Source: Guillardia theta CCMP2712
Lineage: Eukaryota; Cryptophyceae; Pyrenomonadales; Geminigeraceae
DNA length: 64,000 nucleotides
Assembly: GCF_000315625.1 (NCBI RefSeq)
Contig: NW_005434653.1
Span: 484,386-548,385 of the forward strand
Direction: 5' to 3'
The notes under the pieces are model-generated. The model was not told where the DNA came from and made no database searches. It was given only the letters and a program-made list of their open reading frames with translations. Below, one piece after another: positions 22,660-33,832 of this stretch. Each line of letters starts with the position of its first letter. Position 1 is the first letter of the stretch. The position numbers and the translations under genes were made by a program.

Positions 22660-25587
22660 TTGTCAGGGATCGCTTTACAAGTGCAGGACATCCGCGAGCA
22701 GTGCACGAAGGTGGGTTTGACTGAGAGCTGCCGGTCAGATCCCAGGAACTACCCGCATGCCTACGTGTGGGCCTATGTGGTAGGAGCCTGTCTGATCGAG
22801 GAGGCCACGTCACTCCTCATTCTGATCAAGAGCCCAACGTACTCCGATTTCTTCCTGGCTCTTGCAGACGCAGAGATCAAGTACCAGAAGTTCTTGGAGA
22901 GTGAGGAGGCGCTTGTGGAAAAGGCAGTCACGGTGACTTGCCGGCCTCCGTCGATAAGGTTTGAGTATGACAAGGATTACTTGAAGTCTCTGAGCGAAGA
23001 GATCAAGACGAGGGACGCTAGTCGATCGACCTTAGGGCAGTCCTTGAAGTTGCTCATGCAATGCGGGAAAGGACTCGATTGCGGGATGGAGACAGTGCTC
23101 GCTAGGATTTCTGAGATGAATTTGAACCTGAGCAAGTACTTGAAAGCTTTCCAGCGCATGCGTGCTTTCGAAGCTGAATCCAACAGCACCAGAGATCGTT
23201 CTAAGGATGTTTGCCCCCTTCAAGGCTTGAAGACCGTCCTGGAAGAACACATGCAGGTCACCTCTTCCGCCCTGTACTCCCCAGACGGAATCAAGCTTGC
23301 CCACTGTCGGTTGAGTTCTTGTCGTTTGCGGTATGTGAGAGAACGGGAAGATCAGGAATGCAACGTGCTCTCCAAGTTGTCATCCTACGAGGAGCTTCCT
23401 GGCATGCTCGCGTGGGAAGACATGGCGCATGTGGTCAACCTCTTGCACAAGGTTCTGGGACAGGAGGAGCAGATTGTGAACCTCAAGTGCAGCAAGGCGC
23501 GTCACTTCGATCGAGCTCTGCAGAGCATGGAAGGCATCCAGCACCCAGAGAGACTTCTTGACGAGCTCAAGGACATAGAGACAAGATGCATGCGACTTCG
23601 TCGTACCTATGAGACTTCCAAGTTGACATCCGAGACCTCTTGTGGTGACAGAATCCGCAATGAGACGGCAGACAGGGAAGGTAGCAAGGCTATGGAGTTG
23701 TTTCATGACCTCTGTAGGAAGTCCGAAGTCATTGAGGACGAGCTACTGAACAAGGTCTGGCATGACTTCTCAGAGTTTCAAGTGATCCTGTCGCAAATGG
23801 TTGAGCGTCACTTTCCGAGGGACCGAGAGCATCGCGGAGAAAGTCTCATGACCAAGGAGGGGCGGAGCATCGTCAGGTTTCACTTGTTTCACTCCAATCA
23901 GAGGAGGCAATTCATCCGGCAGCTTCACTGTTTCTCTATGCTGGACCATCCCTTTGTCGAGAGCATGCTATCCTACGACGTCAGCATGTCTCGCGGTCTG
24001 GGATTGCTGGAGCTGCAGGACCCAACGAATCAGAACTTGTTCGCTTGGTTGGAGTTGAAGCCATCCCTGTCGAACAGATGGAGAGTTCTGTTCCAGATCT
24101 TGCTGGGTATTGTACACCTTCACGCGATGAAGATCGTCCACTGTCTTATCAACCCTCACAACATTCTGATGTCAGGGTTTTCAGAAGTCAGCACCCCCCG
24201 CATCTCCAACTTCTCCTGCAGCATGAAGCTGGATGACCTCCGGTTGTCATCGTTTGTCGAAGCAGATTTGAAAGACGCAACACTTGATGACTTCGTCGCA
24301 CCTGAACTGAAAGAGGAACCAATGCAAAGACCAAACTTCCCTGTTGACGTCTTTTCGTTCGGCTGTGTACTGAAGTTGATGTTCTATCCTACAGAAGGTT
24401 TCCTAGCCGAGCTCTTGGACAGCATCCTGGCCGAACAGCCGAGCAGCCGTCCCTCAGCTTGCAGCCTCGCACGGCATCGTATCTGGAGCCAGCAAAGTTG
24501 CAGCCAGGAAGTCGTCCACTCCAGAGAGGATGAGCAGCAGCGTGCTCTGCTGCTGCAAGAGCAAGCGCTACTGGAAGAAGAGCGGAAGCGCATTAAGCAG
24601 GAGGAGGAGTCCTTGCGGTCATTCTACGATTTTGTTTCTTCGGAGCACCAGAAGCTAGAGGACAGAGAGACTCAACTGAACTTGATGCAGTGCGAGGTTG
24701 AGGAGAGGAGCAAGGCTGTGGAGAAGAGGGCCAAGTACCTTGATCGTTCCGAGCACGCGTTGCATGCCAAGCATCAGATGATGGAGGACGTGCTCGACCA
24801 CCACTTGGCCCAGGAGAAAGACTTGGAGGATCAGAAGAAGCGTATCAACGAGGAGCAGCAGGGGGTGGCAAAGATCATGAACCTGTACAAGCACCCGTCC
24901 TACTGGAGTTCTTCTGCTGCCTCCACCAACAGCCAGCTAGTGGACGTCACGGAAGAGATGCGGAGGTTGATCACAGATCTGCTGCGAGACACGTCAGTTG
25001 TCGACCCTGCCATCACAGGACTGCGGGCTGATCGAACTGCTCCCATCGACTTCAAGATCCGCCAAATCCAACGAGTGGAGAACCCTCGGCTGTGGAAGGA
25101 GTACGCTATGAAGCGGGCCAGTATGGCAGAGATTGGCAGCGGCGGCCGTCGGGTGAATGTGCAGAGCATGAAGGAGTGGATGCGACTGATGTTGCACCCG
25201 CAAGAGGCTGCGAACGAGGTCTTGCTCTTTCACGGGACCCCCCAGCAGAACTGCTCCATCATAACAGAGCAGGGCTTCGACGAGCGGGTGAGCAACAGAG
25301 CGGGCCACTTTGGGACAGGCATCTACTTTGCCGAGAACTGCACTAAGAGTCTGAGCTACTGCCGGAGTGATGACTCGAGGTTCCTGTTCCTCACTCGCGT
25401 CCTCCTGGGGGACCCTCACTTCACACAGCAAGCGAATTCGAGCCTGCGCCGCCCCCCCAACTCTTCCAGCACTACCCTGCACGACTCAGTGATCGGCACC
25501 CCCGGCCGAAGTGCAGCTCACAGGGAGTTTGTTACCTACGATCGGACGCAAACCTACCCTGAGTTCCTCATCCATATCGTCCCCTGA
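22660..25587 (+). CDS. Pseudokinase/coiled-coil/PARP-catalytic fusion protein
   Basis: Predicted ADP-ribosyltransferase; one exon encodes about 975 aa. The frame opens after an in-frame stop near 22642 without an ATG, so a short 5' exon is missing; ATG 22458 (MSLEIFVLV, donor about 22484) to an acceptor before CGGAAG would be in frame. Residues about 1-390 are helical. Residues 400-600 are kinase-like: VHLHAMKIVHCLINPHNILM at the catalytic-loop position (H494, with HRD and Lys replaced), SNFS at the DFG position (N517), APELKEEP conserved, and DVFSFGCVLKLMF like the F helix; it is therefore a pseudokinase. About 610-760 is coiled coil. The C-terminus is a PARP catalytic domain: LLFHGTPQQNCSIITEQGFD (H858), GHFGTGIYFAENCTKS (Y889), YPEFLIHIV (E968), i.e. 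an intact H-Y-E triad as in tankyrases. The PARP call is confident; target and partner are unknown. Confidence 0.88.
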   Translation: MSGIALQVQDIREQCTKVGLTESCRSDPRNYPHAYVWAYVVGACLIEEATSLLILIKSPTYSDFFLALADAEIKYQKFLESEEALVEKAVTVTCRPPSIRFEYDKDYLKSLSEEIKTRDASRSTLGQSLKLLMQCGKGLDCGMETVLARISEMNLNLSKYLKAFQRMRAFEAESNSTRDRSKDVCPLQGLKTVLEEHMQVTSSALYSPDGIKLAHCRLSSCRLRYVREREDQECNVLSKLSSYEELPGMLAWEDMAHVVNLLHKVLGQEEQIVNLKCSKARHFDRALQSMEGIQHPERLLDELKDIETRCMRLRRTYETSKLTSETSCGDRIRNETADREGSKAMELFHDLCRKSEVIEDELLNKVWHDFSEFQVILSQMVERHFPRDREHRGESLMTKEGRSIVRFHLFHSNQRRQFIRQLHCFSMLDHPFVESMLSYDVSMSRGLGLLELQDPTNQNLFAWLELKPSLSNRWRVLFQILLGIVHLHAMKIVHCLINPHNILMSGFSEVSTPRISNFSCSMKLDDLRLSSFVEADLKDATLDDFVAPELKEEPMQRPNFPVDVFSFGCVLKLMFYPTEGFLAELLDSILAEQPSSRPSACSLARHRIWSQQSCSQEVVHSREDEQQRALLLQEQALLEEERKRIKQEEESLRSFYDFVSSEHQKLEDRETQLNLMQCEVEERSKAVEKRAKYLDRSEHALHAKHQMMEDVLDHHLAQEKDLEDQKKRINEEQQGVAKIMNLYKHPSYWSSSAASTNSQLVDVTEEMRRLITDLLRDTSVVDPAITGLRADRTAPIDFKIRQIQRVENPRLWKEYAMKRASMAEIGSGGRRVNVQSMKEWMRLMLHPQEAANEVLLFHGTPQQNCSIITEQGFDERVSNRAGHFGTGIYFAENCTKSLSYCRSDDSRFLFLTRVLLGDPHFTQQANSSLRRPPNSSSTTLHDSVIGTPGRSAAHREFVTYDRTQTYPEFLIHIVP

Positions 25588-26189
25588 ACCAACCAGCTGG
25601 AGCCGTGGAGGGTCAGTACAGGGTCTGCGTTGGGATCATAGCACAAGTCGTGCGATGTTGCTAGTGTATTGGAGGAATTTACAGCTGTTATTGTGTCAGG
25701 GAGTCTTTGGGTCGAATGTTCATCGGGTAGGTCGCTCGCTGCACTTGGTGGACAGGAACCTGCGTAAGGAAGTAAAGAGATGGAGCGAGAAGGGAAGGAA
25801 GGAGGGGCGGCAGACGGAGGGAAGGAAAGGATGAGAAACTTAGGGGCGAAGATGAGAGGAGGGTGAGAAAGTGAAAGAATAGAGGAGGGCAGAGGAAGAG
25901 GGGAGGGAAGGGAAGATTGAGAGGGAGAAGATGGAGGCAAGGCGCGGGGCAGCAAGGAGATAGCATCTGTACAAAAGGCATAGACTTACGATCGAGTCGT
26001 CGGTGATCCTCCCGCCATCCCTTCCAAAAAGATAACCTGTGAACACTAAGTGAGAGAGGGATGGTACGGGCGAGGAGGAGCCGCCCACCAGTTCCAACCC
26101 CCTCGTTCATGGGCTGATCCGACTCGATGGCAGGGAGATGTGACTTCTCCACCTGTGCATGTCGCGAGTCAGGCTGGACGGAAATCAAG
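25588..26189. other. Non-coding 3' flanks, purine-rich
   Basis: Convergent 3' ends of the PARP fusion and the next minus-strand gene. 25780-25950 is almost pure A/G on the plus strand. Open frames here are low-complexity artefacts. Confidence 0.4.
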
Positions 26190-28459
26190 TCAGCAGGCTT
26201 CGACCTCGTTGTTGATCGTGGAGCCGAACCAGCTGTCCACAAGGACCCCTGCAACCTCAGTCAGACCCACCGGTGATGCATGCTCGCCGCAACCAGGAAG
26301 AGGATGTTGGTCATGCACGCTAGAAGAGGGGTCCATCTTGATCTTGTCATTCCATTCTCCTCCCGTTGGGGCGGGAGGGAAGTCGGACAGGTCGAGGTGA
26401 GTAGTCGGATAGTAGTCGGGCTCGTTCTCGAGGTGGTAGTTCACAGGTTCATAGAGAGGCTGCGGAAAGCTCGTGAGAAGAGGAGGCGGGGCAGGACAGG
26501 AGCACGTACCATCTGCTGCAGCGTGTGATTGGTGACGTGGGAAGCTGAGAACAGAGGAAGGTTCTCCTGCTCGAAGGTTCGGTTGCGATCGTCGTGAGGA
26601 GACGTGCTGAGCGGCCAACTCCCATCGCCTTCTCCTTCCGCGCTGTTCCTGATGTGAAGGGGGTCAGCGTCCTGCTCCTCCTGCATGCCTTGATTCACCA
26701 GTGGCTAGGGGATCCATCCCAACTCCTCTCGCCTTGGTGCAAGTGCGCCTCTGCAGCTTGCGCAAAGGTTTGTGGCTGCTTCTCCTCCTCGTCCTCCTCC
26801 CCCTCAGCATTCTCCTCCTCTCCTTGCGATTCTTCTCCCTCCTTCTGGCAACACACATGGATGAGTCTCGACACTCAGAACCTCAAGCTCCAACCTGCTC
26901 CCCTTCGCTGGCAGCTTCCTCCTCAGCAGCCTCATGCTCCTTCCACATCCAACTCAGCTCACAGGAGAAATCAAGACATCCAATACCTCGTGCCCCGCAG
27001 CCCCCTCGCTTTCCTCAGAATTCTGCGGCGCAACCGGAGCCATGACGTCATCGTTCTCTTCGAATCGCAGCAGCTGCTTCTTCACAACCCTTCCAGCGCT
27101 CCTTGCACGGGCGCAAAGGGTCGAGTCCGTCGAGGAGCAAGGAACTCTGACGTCGTCTCCCACTCTCTGCAGCCTCTGATCGGAAAACAAGGAGTTGGCT
27201 CGCAGCGAACTCATCTTGCTGTAATCGACAGCCCCGAGGTGGTTGGCAGGAAGGATCTCGTCAGCAGCGTTGAAGAGTCCTCCACGCCTCACAACCGACG
27301 GGAGAGCAAGCTCCTCCAGCCTCCCCTTGGAGGCATAGCTCGTCCCCTCGTTCCCTGTCCACACTCCCATGCTGAGCCCGATGTCGTTGTGTCTAGCTTG
27401 CTGCCTCCTCGTCTTTTTGACGAGGTTGCGCCTCCCAAGTACTTGCGGAGCTCCGAAACCCCAGACATTCACTCCTGGAAGCTTGCTCGTGGTCGCTGAG
27501 CGCTTGTCCTTGGAGGATGATCCGAATACCATCTCATCAAAAGCTTCTAGCCCGCTGACCGAGGGCCTTGCCGAACGGTGGGGCATGACATTTCTGCGAG
27601 CTCTGCTAGAGTGCGACTTGATCAGTCTCGCTCCTCCTTTCTCCGCCAGTCTCTCTATGTCCTTCGCCACGACCGCTCCCTCCTTGGACACAGGAAGTGT
27701 TCGCAGGTACTTGGTTTGTTTTGCGCCCTTGGTCTGTTTCAACCATTCGCCTCCCTTGACGTTGGCAGCGAGCTCGCCTGCTCTCTCATTCAGGATTTTG
27801 ACATCTCTCTCCCCTCCCTCCTCCTCCTCCTCCTCCTCCTCCACCACCTCCTCCTCCACATCACCTGCACTGGCAAGAGCTGAGGAGCTGACGAGCCTGC
27901 CGGATTCCTTCGCCTCATTCCCGAAGAAGTCGTTGAACAGCCTCTTTTGGTTCTGCTTGAGGACCTCCAGCTGCCTCTCCCGCAGCCATCGCTTGTTTGC
28001 GCTCTGACTGAGTAGAGAGCCAAGGCCCATGCTCTTCAGCTGCTGGAGATGTGCGGCCTGCGATGACGTCAGCCAATCTCAGATGCTTCAAGGTAGCCCT
28101 CCCACTGACCCGCAACGAGCTTGCAGGTCCATCCTTCACAGCCCTGCAGGAGGATGAGCACAGGTTCGCAGGAGGAGGAGGAGGGTCGCTCACCAGGACG
28201 CTCTCTGTCCTCGTTCGCCCCTGCTAGCTGATGCGAAGGGCGGGAGAACGGCACCCTCGTCCTCCTCGACCCTGACCTCGGCGCTGCGATGCGCACCCAT
28301 CATGCCTGGGTACTCGGCGAGGAGGCTCTGACGCATCCCTGCTCCTCCCGCCATATCTCGTCCTCTCATCGCCATCCAGACGGCTGCTGCCATCGCCATC
28401 ACGGACAGCCCCGCCATCCCGGCAACCCGCGGCAGCGACCCCGCGCCCCCTCGCGCCAT
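26190..28459 (-). CDS. Unrecognised basic/acidic protein with N-terminal hydrophobic segment
   Basis: No family recognised. The start ATG 28459 gives MARGGAGSLPRVAGMAGLSV then MAMAAAVWMAM, a possible signal anchor. Exon 1 ends RGERGQRASW at a donor near 28196. A short exon AVKDGPASSLR joins in phase across a 57-nt intron (donor GCGG|GTCAGT) to AAHLQQLKSMGLGSLLSQSA. The main exon, to about 26970, continues NKRWLRERQLEVLKQNQKRL FNDFF, a Glu run, and a basic region with PGVNVWGFGAPQVLGRRN. Later coding exons include EESQGEEEENAEGEEDEEEK, DDRNRTFEQENLPLF, the striking PLYEPVNYHLENEPDYYPTT HLDLSDFPPAP, and terminal VLVDSWFGSTINNEVEAC ending at 26190. Junction phases between 26950 and 26620 were not closed, so two genes cannot be excluded. 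Confidence 0.5.
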
Positions 28460-28772
28460 GCCGCTTGCACCTCTTCAGGTAACTCATCCCCCTCATCCCA
28501 TATTACCGCCCCTCATCCCCCCTCATGACTTCACATTGAACTCTCAGTGAATTTGAATCGCAATCCTTGCCGGGCGACCGGGCCCTGGTCATAGCGGTGA
28601 TGAGGGGTTGCCTGGTCCGGGTCGGGGAGAATGGTGGGACGAATCGAAGTGTAAAGGAGGGAGGAGGGAGGAGAGGAGAGGATAGGAGAGGAGACGATAG
28701 AGGAGAGAGGAGAGAGAAGAGGATATTTCCCAAGTTCAGTGAAAGAAAATCGGAGAGGGAGGCGAAGGAGCC
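28460..28772. promoter_or_regulatory. Bidirectional spacer between divergent genes
   Basis: Only 313 nt separate the ATGs of two divergent genes. It contains CCCCTCATCCC repeats and a G/A-rich stretch (28650-28730) that would serve as purine- or pyrimidine-rich promoter DNA. No TATA-like element was identified. The shared-promoter role is inferred from spacing. Confidence 0.35.
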
Positions 28773-30031
28773 ATGAAACAGCTCTATTCTCGCCGAAAAA
28801 TTCTTCTCCTTCACGCGTTGCTCTGCGTACTATCCTCTGCGAGGCCTGCCTCCAACTCCCTCTTCCATGCAGCGAAGAGACCTGGAATAGCGCGGGGGAA
28901 CCTTGCCCTGCGCGGAGGGAGCAAGGATGAGACACTGAAGAGGAGCATGCACGAACTTGACGTGCTTCACGAGACTCAGAATGAGACTGTCAAGAGGAGG
29001 AGAGGGAGGGAGGACAGTGAGAGGGGCTTCAAGGAGTGGGAGTTGGCGGTGCCCCTTGCCAACTCAAGCATGAATGAGAACTGCTCCGAGCCGATGATCG
29101 ACTCTCAGGCGACGGTGCCGACTGATCTGGTTGAGATCGATTGGACGGGTGAGGTGGTCTGATGAAAGATCAGGTTGATGAGATTTACTCCTTCATGGAG
29201 GAGAACAGCATTTCGTCCAGCGATCTCGAGTCCTCTGGCAAGATACTCAAGAAGCTCGATGAAAGGTCCATCAAAGGTGATACAACTTCGTCCAACCCCC
29301 CCCCCCCCCCTCCTGTTTCTCTCCCTCTTCCTTGGCCTCCTCGCTTTCCTGGCCCCAATCTTACTGTCTAGCCCTACGTCTTTGGGCAATGACAGCTTTT
29401 TAAGCACCTCCTCCCTCTCCCCTGCCATGCCATCTTACCTCGCATGTTCACAGTGGACGAAGAGTTTCGCCTCAAGAATCAATTCAATTCTTCTTTCCAA
29501 TTCCCGCAACCCCAAGACAGGTCTGCTCAGCGCACTGACTGACGTGTAATTGAAAGCATCATGGAATTCCGAGCTTTCATGAATTCTTTTGTTTTGGGGC
29601 GCGTGTGGTTGTTTGTATCATTGCAGAGCTCTCTAACCCTTCAGTTTGTTGTGCAGTGAAGGCATGTGGACGAACGTTGCACTGCTGTACAACAACTCAC
29701 ACAAAGTTGCCTCTGATGACGAATCAGCCGATGATGCTGGTATGGCGGCTGGGGGGGTGGAGGAGGAAGGGGAAATGGAGGGATATGTGGAGGAGAAGGG
29801 ATAGGGGAAGAGGGAGCAGGAGCAGGAGGAGCTATGGGAGAGGGGAATGAGGGGAATGAGGGGAAGCAAATGACTGCGACGATGCAGGGCAGAATGGCAT
29901 TCAGCAGTTTGACTTTGAGTTGTTCGATCCTGTGACCTCCTCGTCTCCCTCCCGTCTTCCTCTCCTCTCTTCCTTCGATTCTGCCTCCTCCTCCTTCTCC
30001 ACACCCTCTTCCTTCCGCTATCTCTTGCTCT

Positions 30032-30093
<62 letters not shown>

Positions 30094-32849
30094 GATATGG
30101 TTTTCAATGCCTACAGGTAAAGGCGGACCGTGACAGCATCTCCTCTCTCCTCCAGGTTTGTTGGCCGCAGAGAGAGACGGGAGGTCCTGAGGAGAGCGGA
30201 GAGGAGCGACGGTAGAGGAGGAAGCAGCTGTGTGGGAAAGAGCGGGGAGGATGGAGCAGGCCGTGTCTTCTGAGGGGAGGGGAAGGGGAGGAGGAAGGCT
30301 GAAGGAAAGTTTGTCATTGCGGGAAGGAGACAAGGAGAGGGGGAAGTGAAGCAAAAATGATTGCGATGTAGGGATACATGGGTCCACTGCACTTCGATAG
30401 CTGGCTTCTTGCATGCGATATCGTTCGACAGGTAAATCGACAGGGGAGGAGAGGAGGAGCGGAGGAGCGGAGGAAGAGGAGGCTAGGTGAGACGAGGAGA
30501 AGAGGAGACAAGAATGGATCGATGGGAGGGGAGCGGAGCGGAGCGGAGCGGAGCGGAGCGGAGGAGAGGGGAGGAGAGGAGAGGTGGGCAGGAGGGCAAG
30601 AAAGAAGACCTGGAGGGGAGGGAAGGGAAGGGCGAGAGCAGGGAGGACGGAGGGGAAGGGTTCGGAACAGAGCAGGGGCGGGGAAGGCTCTGTGTGACAA
30701 GGACGATAGGCCGATCATGTCGGCTCTGTTCTCAAGGTCGGAGGAGGAGAACCGATGGGGGTGAGCTGGAGGAGGAGGAGGAGGAGGAGGCTAAAGGCAT
30801 TTGACCTGGGAGATCTCAGTTCATCAGTATGTTGCAGCTGGAAGATTTCAAGGAGAGAGAGTGGTGCAAAAAGGTAGAAGTTTGAACCATTGCTGTACTC
30901 CTCTCTTGCTCCTCTCTTCTCCCCTCCTCTCCCCTCCTCTCCTCTCCTCTCCTCTCCTCTCCTCTCCTCTCCCCTCCTCTCCTCTCCTCTCCTCTCCTCT
31001 GCTCTCCTCTCTTCTCCTCTCCTCTCCTCTCCTCTCCTCTCCTCTCCTCTCCTCTCCTCTCCTCTCCTCTCCTCTCCTCTCCTCTCCTCTCCTCTCCTCT
31101 CCTCTCTTCTCCTCTCCTCTCCTCTCCTCTCCTCTCCTGTGTTCTCTTCCTGCTCCCCCTTTCCTTTCTCCTGCTCTGGCCTGCCCTTAATACCCCCTAT
31201 TCTTCATTGCCCTGCTCGCAGCCTCCCTCATTCTCGTCGCTCGCCAGCTTGTTGCTACTCCTGCTCTCCCTCATCGTGCTTTATGTTCTTGGATCTCCTC
31301 CTCCTCCTCCTCCTGTTGCTCCTCCTCCTCGTCCTGTTGCTCCTCCTCTTTTCTTCTTGCTCCTCCTCTTGCTCCTCCTCGTTCTTATCCTCTCGTGCGT
31401 GTCAGTTTTTGGCGTTCGTGCGCAGTCAGTGTCCCCGTCCACTTCGGCCTCAAGTTTACGACCTCATCGGGGATGTGGGTGAGAAGAGAAAAACCAGAGG
31501 AGAGTATGAAAGAAGGAGGATCGATCAGAGAAAGAGAAGAAAGAGAATCGTCCAGCATAGCAAGAGATCAGGAGCAGGCGTGTACAGGAGCAAGTAGCTG
31601 GCAGAGCGGGGGAGTGAGGAGGAGCTGTACGAAAGGGAGGGAGGGAGGGAGGGAGGGAGGGAGGGAGGGAGGGAGGGAGGGAGGGAGGGNNNNNNNNNNN
31701 NNNNNNNNNNNNNNNNNNNNNNNNNNNNNNNNNNNNNNNNNNNNNNNNNNNNNNNNNNNNNNNNNNNNNNNNNNNNNNNNNNNNNNNNNTTTCCTCCTCT
31801 TTCTCCTCCTCCTCTTTTCTCCCTCCTCCCTCCACCACCACCACCACTACCTCCTCCTCTTCCTCCTCTTCCTCCTCTTTCTCCTCCTATTCCACCACCA
31901 CCACTACCTCCTCCCCCTCCCCCTCCCCCTGCAGTAGCAGGAGTGACTTTCGGCTGAGCAAGTCCGGCGGGGAGGTTGACGCCAAACATTCAGGAGATTA
32001 AAGATGCGCAGAAGAACCAGACGCAGGAGGAGGGACAGGAGGAGGGAGTGAGGAACGAGACGGATGCTGAGGAGAGTGACGAAGAGTTCAACGGGTCGAA
32101 CATCGTCACCAAGGATTGGAACGTCGAGTGAGCAAAGCAAACTTCTCCCTTCTCTCTCCTTCCTCCTCCTGCCTGGCTTCCTACCCTCTCTTCTTCTCGT
32201 CTCCCCTTGCTACCCTCCACCTTGCTCCCCTCCCTTCCTTCCCTCCCATGCTAGCTTTCTCCCTCTCCGCTTGTCTCCTCCCTCCTCCTCCAGCTCGACT
32301 GCTCACTATCTGACATGTTTCCCAGCTACTACATGATCCTCGTCCGCAAACTCTTGTGCGTTTGCCGCTGCTCTGTGACGGCAGCTGAAGTTTTCCGTCC
32401 TGACAGGTGGGAGCCCACTACGAGGCAGAGGCGAATGCAGAAGAGAAAGATGGAAGGATTCTCGGGACACGACTCGTTGCTGAGTGTATCTGCGGTGAGG
32501 AGGAGGAGGAGGTGGTTGTGGTAGAAGACCAGTGGGGGCAGAAGCACCAGGAGCACTATCAGCAGGAGCAGGAGTAGGAGCAGGGGTGAAAACAGAAACG
32601 GGAAAAGCAAGAGGAGGAGGAGGAAATCTCTGGAAGGTCTGACCCCACCAACAGGAGAACATCAAGTCTCTTGCGGGCTCGGCCGACCTGTCAGTCGATG
32701 GATCCAGTCTGTTAGGAGTGAGAATCAGGAACTTGACGGTCAACGGCAACAACGCTGGTGAAGAATATCTGCTGGAGGACAGCAAGCTGTTCCGAGACCT
32801 GGCAGGTTTGCTCTCTCGGCTCCCTTGCTTTCTTCTTTCTATCTTTTTT

Positions 32850-32884
<35 letters not shown>

Positions 32885-32907
32885 CCTCCTCGTCCTGCTC
32901 CTCCTCG

Positions 32908-32947
<40 letters not shown>

Positions 32948-33610
32948 CCTAATTGCCCTGCAACTGGACTCTACTCCTCTCTTGACCTTCACTCTCCTCG
33001 TCCTGTCAGCTACTCACTTCGCTCGCAGAGGTCAGCTTCTCCGTCTCCTTCCGCCGAGTTGGGCAGGTGAGAAATCTCATACCAGCTGTCCCTCAGCTGA
33101 GGATGCCCAGGTGATGGAAGGAGTTTCCCGGCGAAACGAGGTAAGAGAGGATGAGAAGAAGGAGGCAGGAGGAGGAGCAGGAGGAGGAGGAATATAGGGG
33201 AGGAGAGCGAAAGCAGGGAGATACAAGAGGAGAGGGGTGAGACAGGGAAGGATTGTTGCGAGCGGAGGAGGCTGGAGCAAGCAGGGAGATGGCAGAAGAG
33301 GCAGAGGTAGAGGCAGAGGGCGAGGACCAGGATGAGGAGGGAGGGAGGGAGGGAGGAGGGAGGGAGGAGGAGGAGGGAGGAAGGAGGGAGAGGAGGGAAG
33401 GAGAGGAGGGAGGAGGGAGGGAAGGAGGGAGGGGAGGGTGGGAGGGAGGGAGAGGAGGGAAGGAGGAGGGCGGGGGGTGAGGAAGGTTACTGAAGGAGAT
33501 GATGAGTGAGCGATTCTTGCTAGATCTGCTTCATCCGAGCCGGCATGGAGGATGCTCTAGTGGCGAGGCTCCGCCAGGTCTTGATCGCTTCCTGCTGCTG
33601 CTCCTGCTGA
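28773..33610 (+). CDS. Secretory-pathway protein of unknown function, exons embedded in microsatellites
   Basis: No family recognised. ATG 28773 starts a signal peptide, MKQLYSRRKILLLHALLCVL, then ALRGGSKDETLKRSM. Exon 1 ends 29129; a 44-nt intron leads to exon 29174-29276 (VDEIYSFMEENSISSSDLES). Subsequent exons, each phase-compatible with the previous one, read VDEEFRLKNQFNSSFQFPQP, SEGMWTNVALLYNNSHKVAS, GQNGIQQFDFELFDP, VKADRDSISSLLQ, GYMGPLHFDSWLLACDIVRQ, DDRPIMSALFSRS, MLQLEDFKEREWCKK, PRPLRPQVYDLIGDV, EIKDAQKNQTQEEGQ to DYYMILVRKL, ENIKSLAGSADLSVDG to LLEDSKLFRDLA, EVSFSVSFRRVGQ, VMEGVSRRNE, and ICFIRAGMEDALVARLRQ, stopping at 33610. The 100-N gap falls in an intron. Introns are nearly all purine or pyrimidine repeats. 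Exon count is approximate; a missed exon at the gap is possible. Confidence 0.6.
30033..30093 (+). repeat. (CGTCCT)n hexanucleotide microsatellite
   Basis: About ten perfect TCGTCC hexamers inside an intron of the secretory-pathway gene. A shorter degenerate (CGTCCT)n lies at 282-338 in a kinesin intron, so the same unit has expanded independently. Confidence 0.95.
30896..31140 (+). repeat. Long (TCCTC)n microsatellite
   Basis: About 240 nt of CTCCT pentamers with few interruptions, in an intron directly before the exon PPSFSSLAS. The pyrimidine-rich strand is the coding strand of the host gene, so the repeat could act as an oversized polypyrimidine tract. Confidence 0.95.
31636..31790. other. 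(GGGA)n repeat running into a 100-N assembly gap
   Basis: About 54 nt of perfect GGGA tetramers on the plus strand end at the gap 31690-31789; the right side resumes as a C/T-rich repeat. The purine-to-pyrimidine switch across the gap means unknown sequence is missing. Confidence 0.9.
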
Positions 33611-33832
33611 CCCTTGAGCAGGAGGTAGGAGAGGAGGCGTTCAACAGCTCTGGAGGCTACCAAGTGAGGGAGGAAGAGTGACAGGATCGCGAGAAAGGGA
33701 AGGAGTGGGCAGGGAGACGGGGATGAGAGAGCTGGACGTGAGGGAGGGGGGAGGGGGGAGTGAGGAGGAGATTGGGAACATGAAGTCGTTGTTGTATCAC
33801 TTCACTCCTTCACTTCCTCGCTGTCTGCTATC

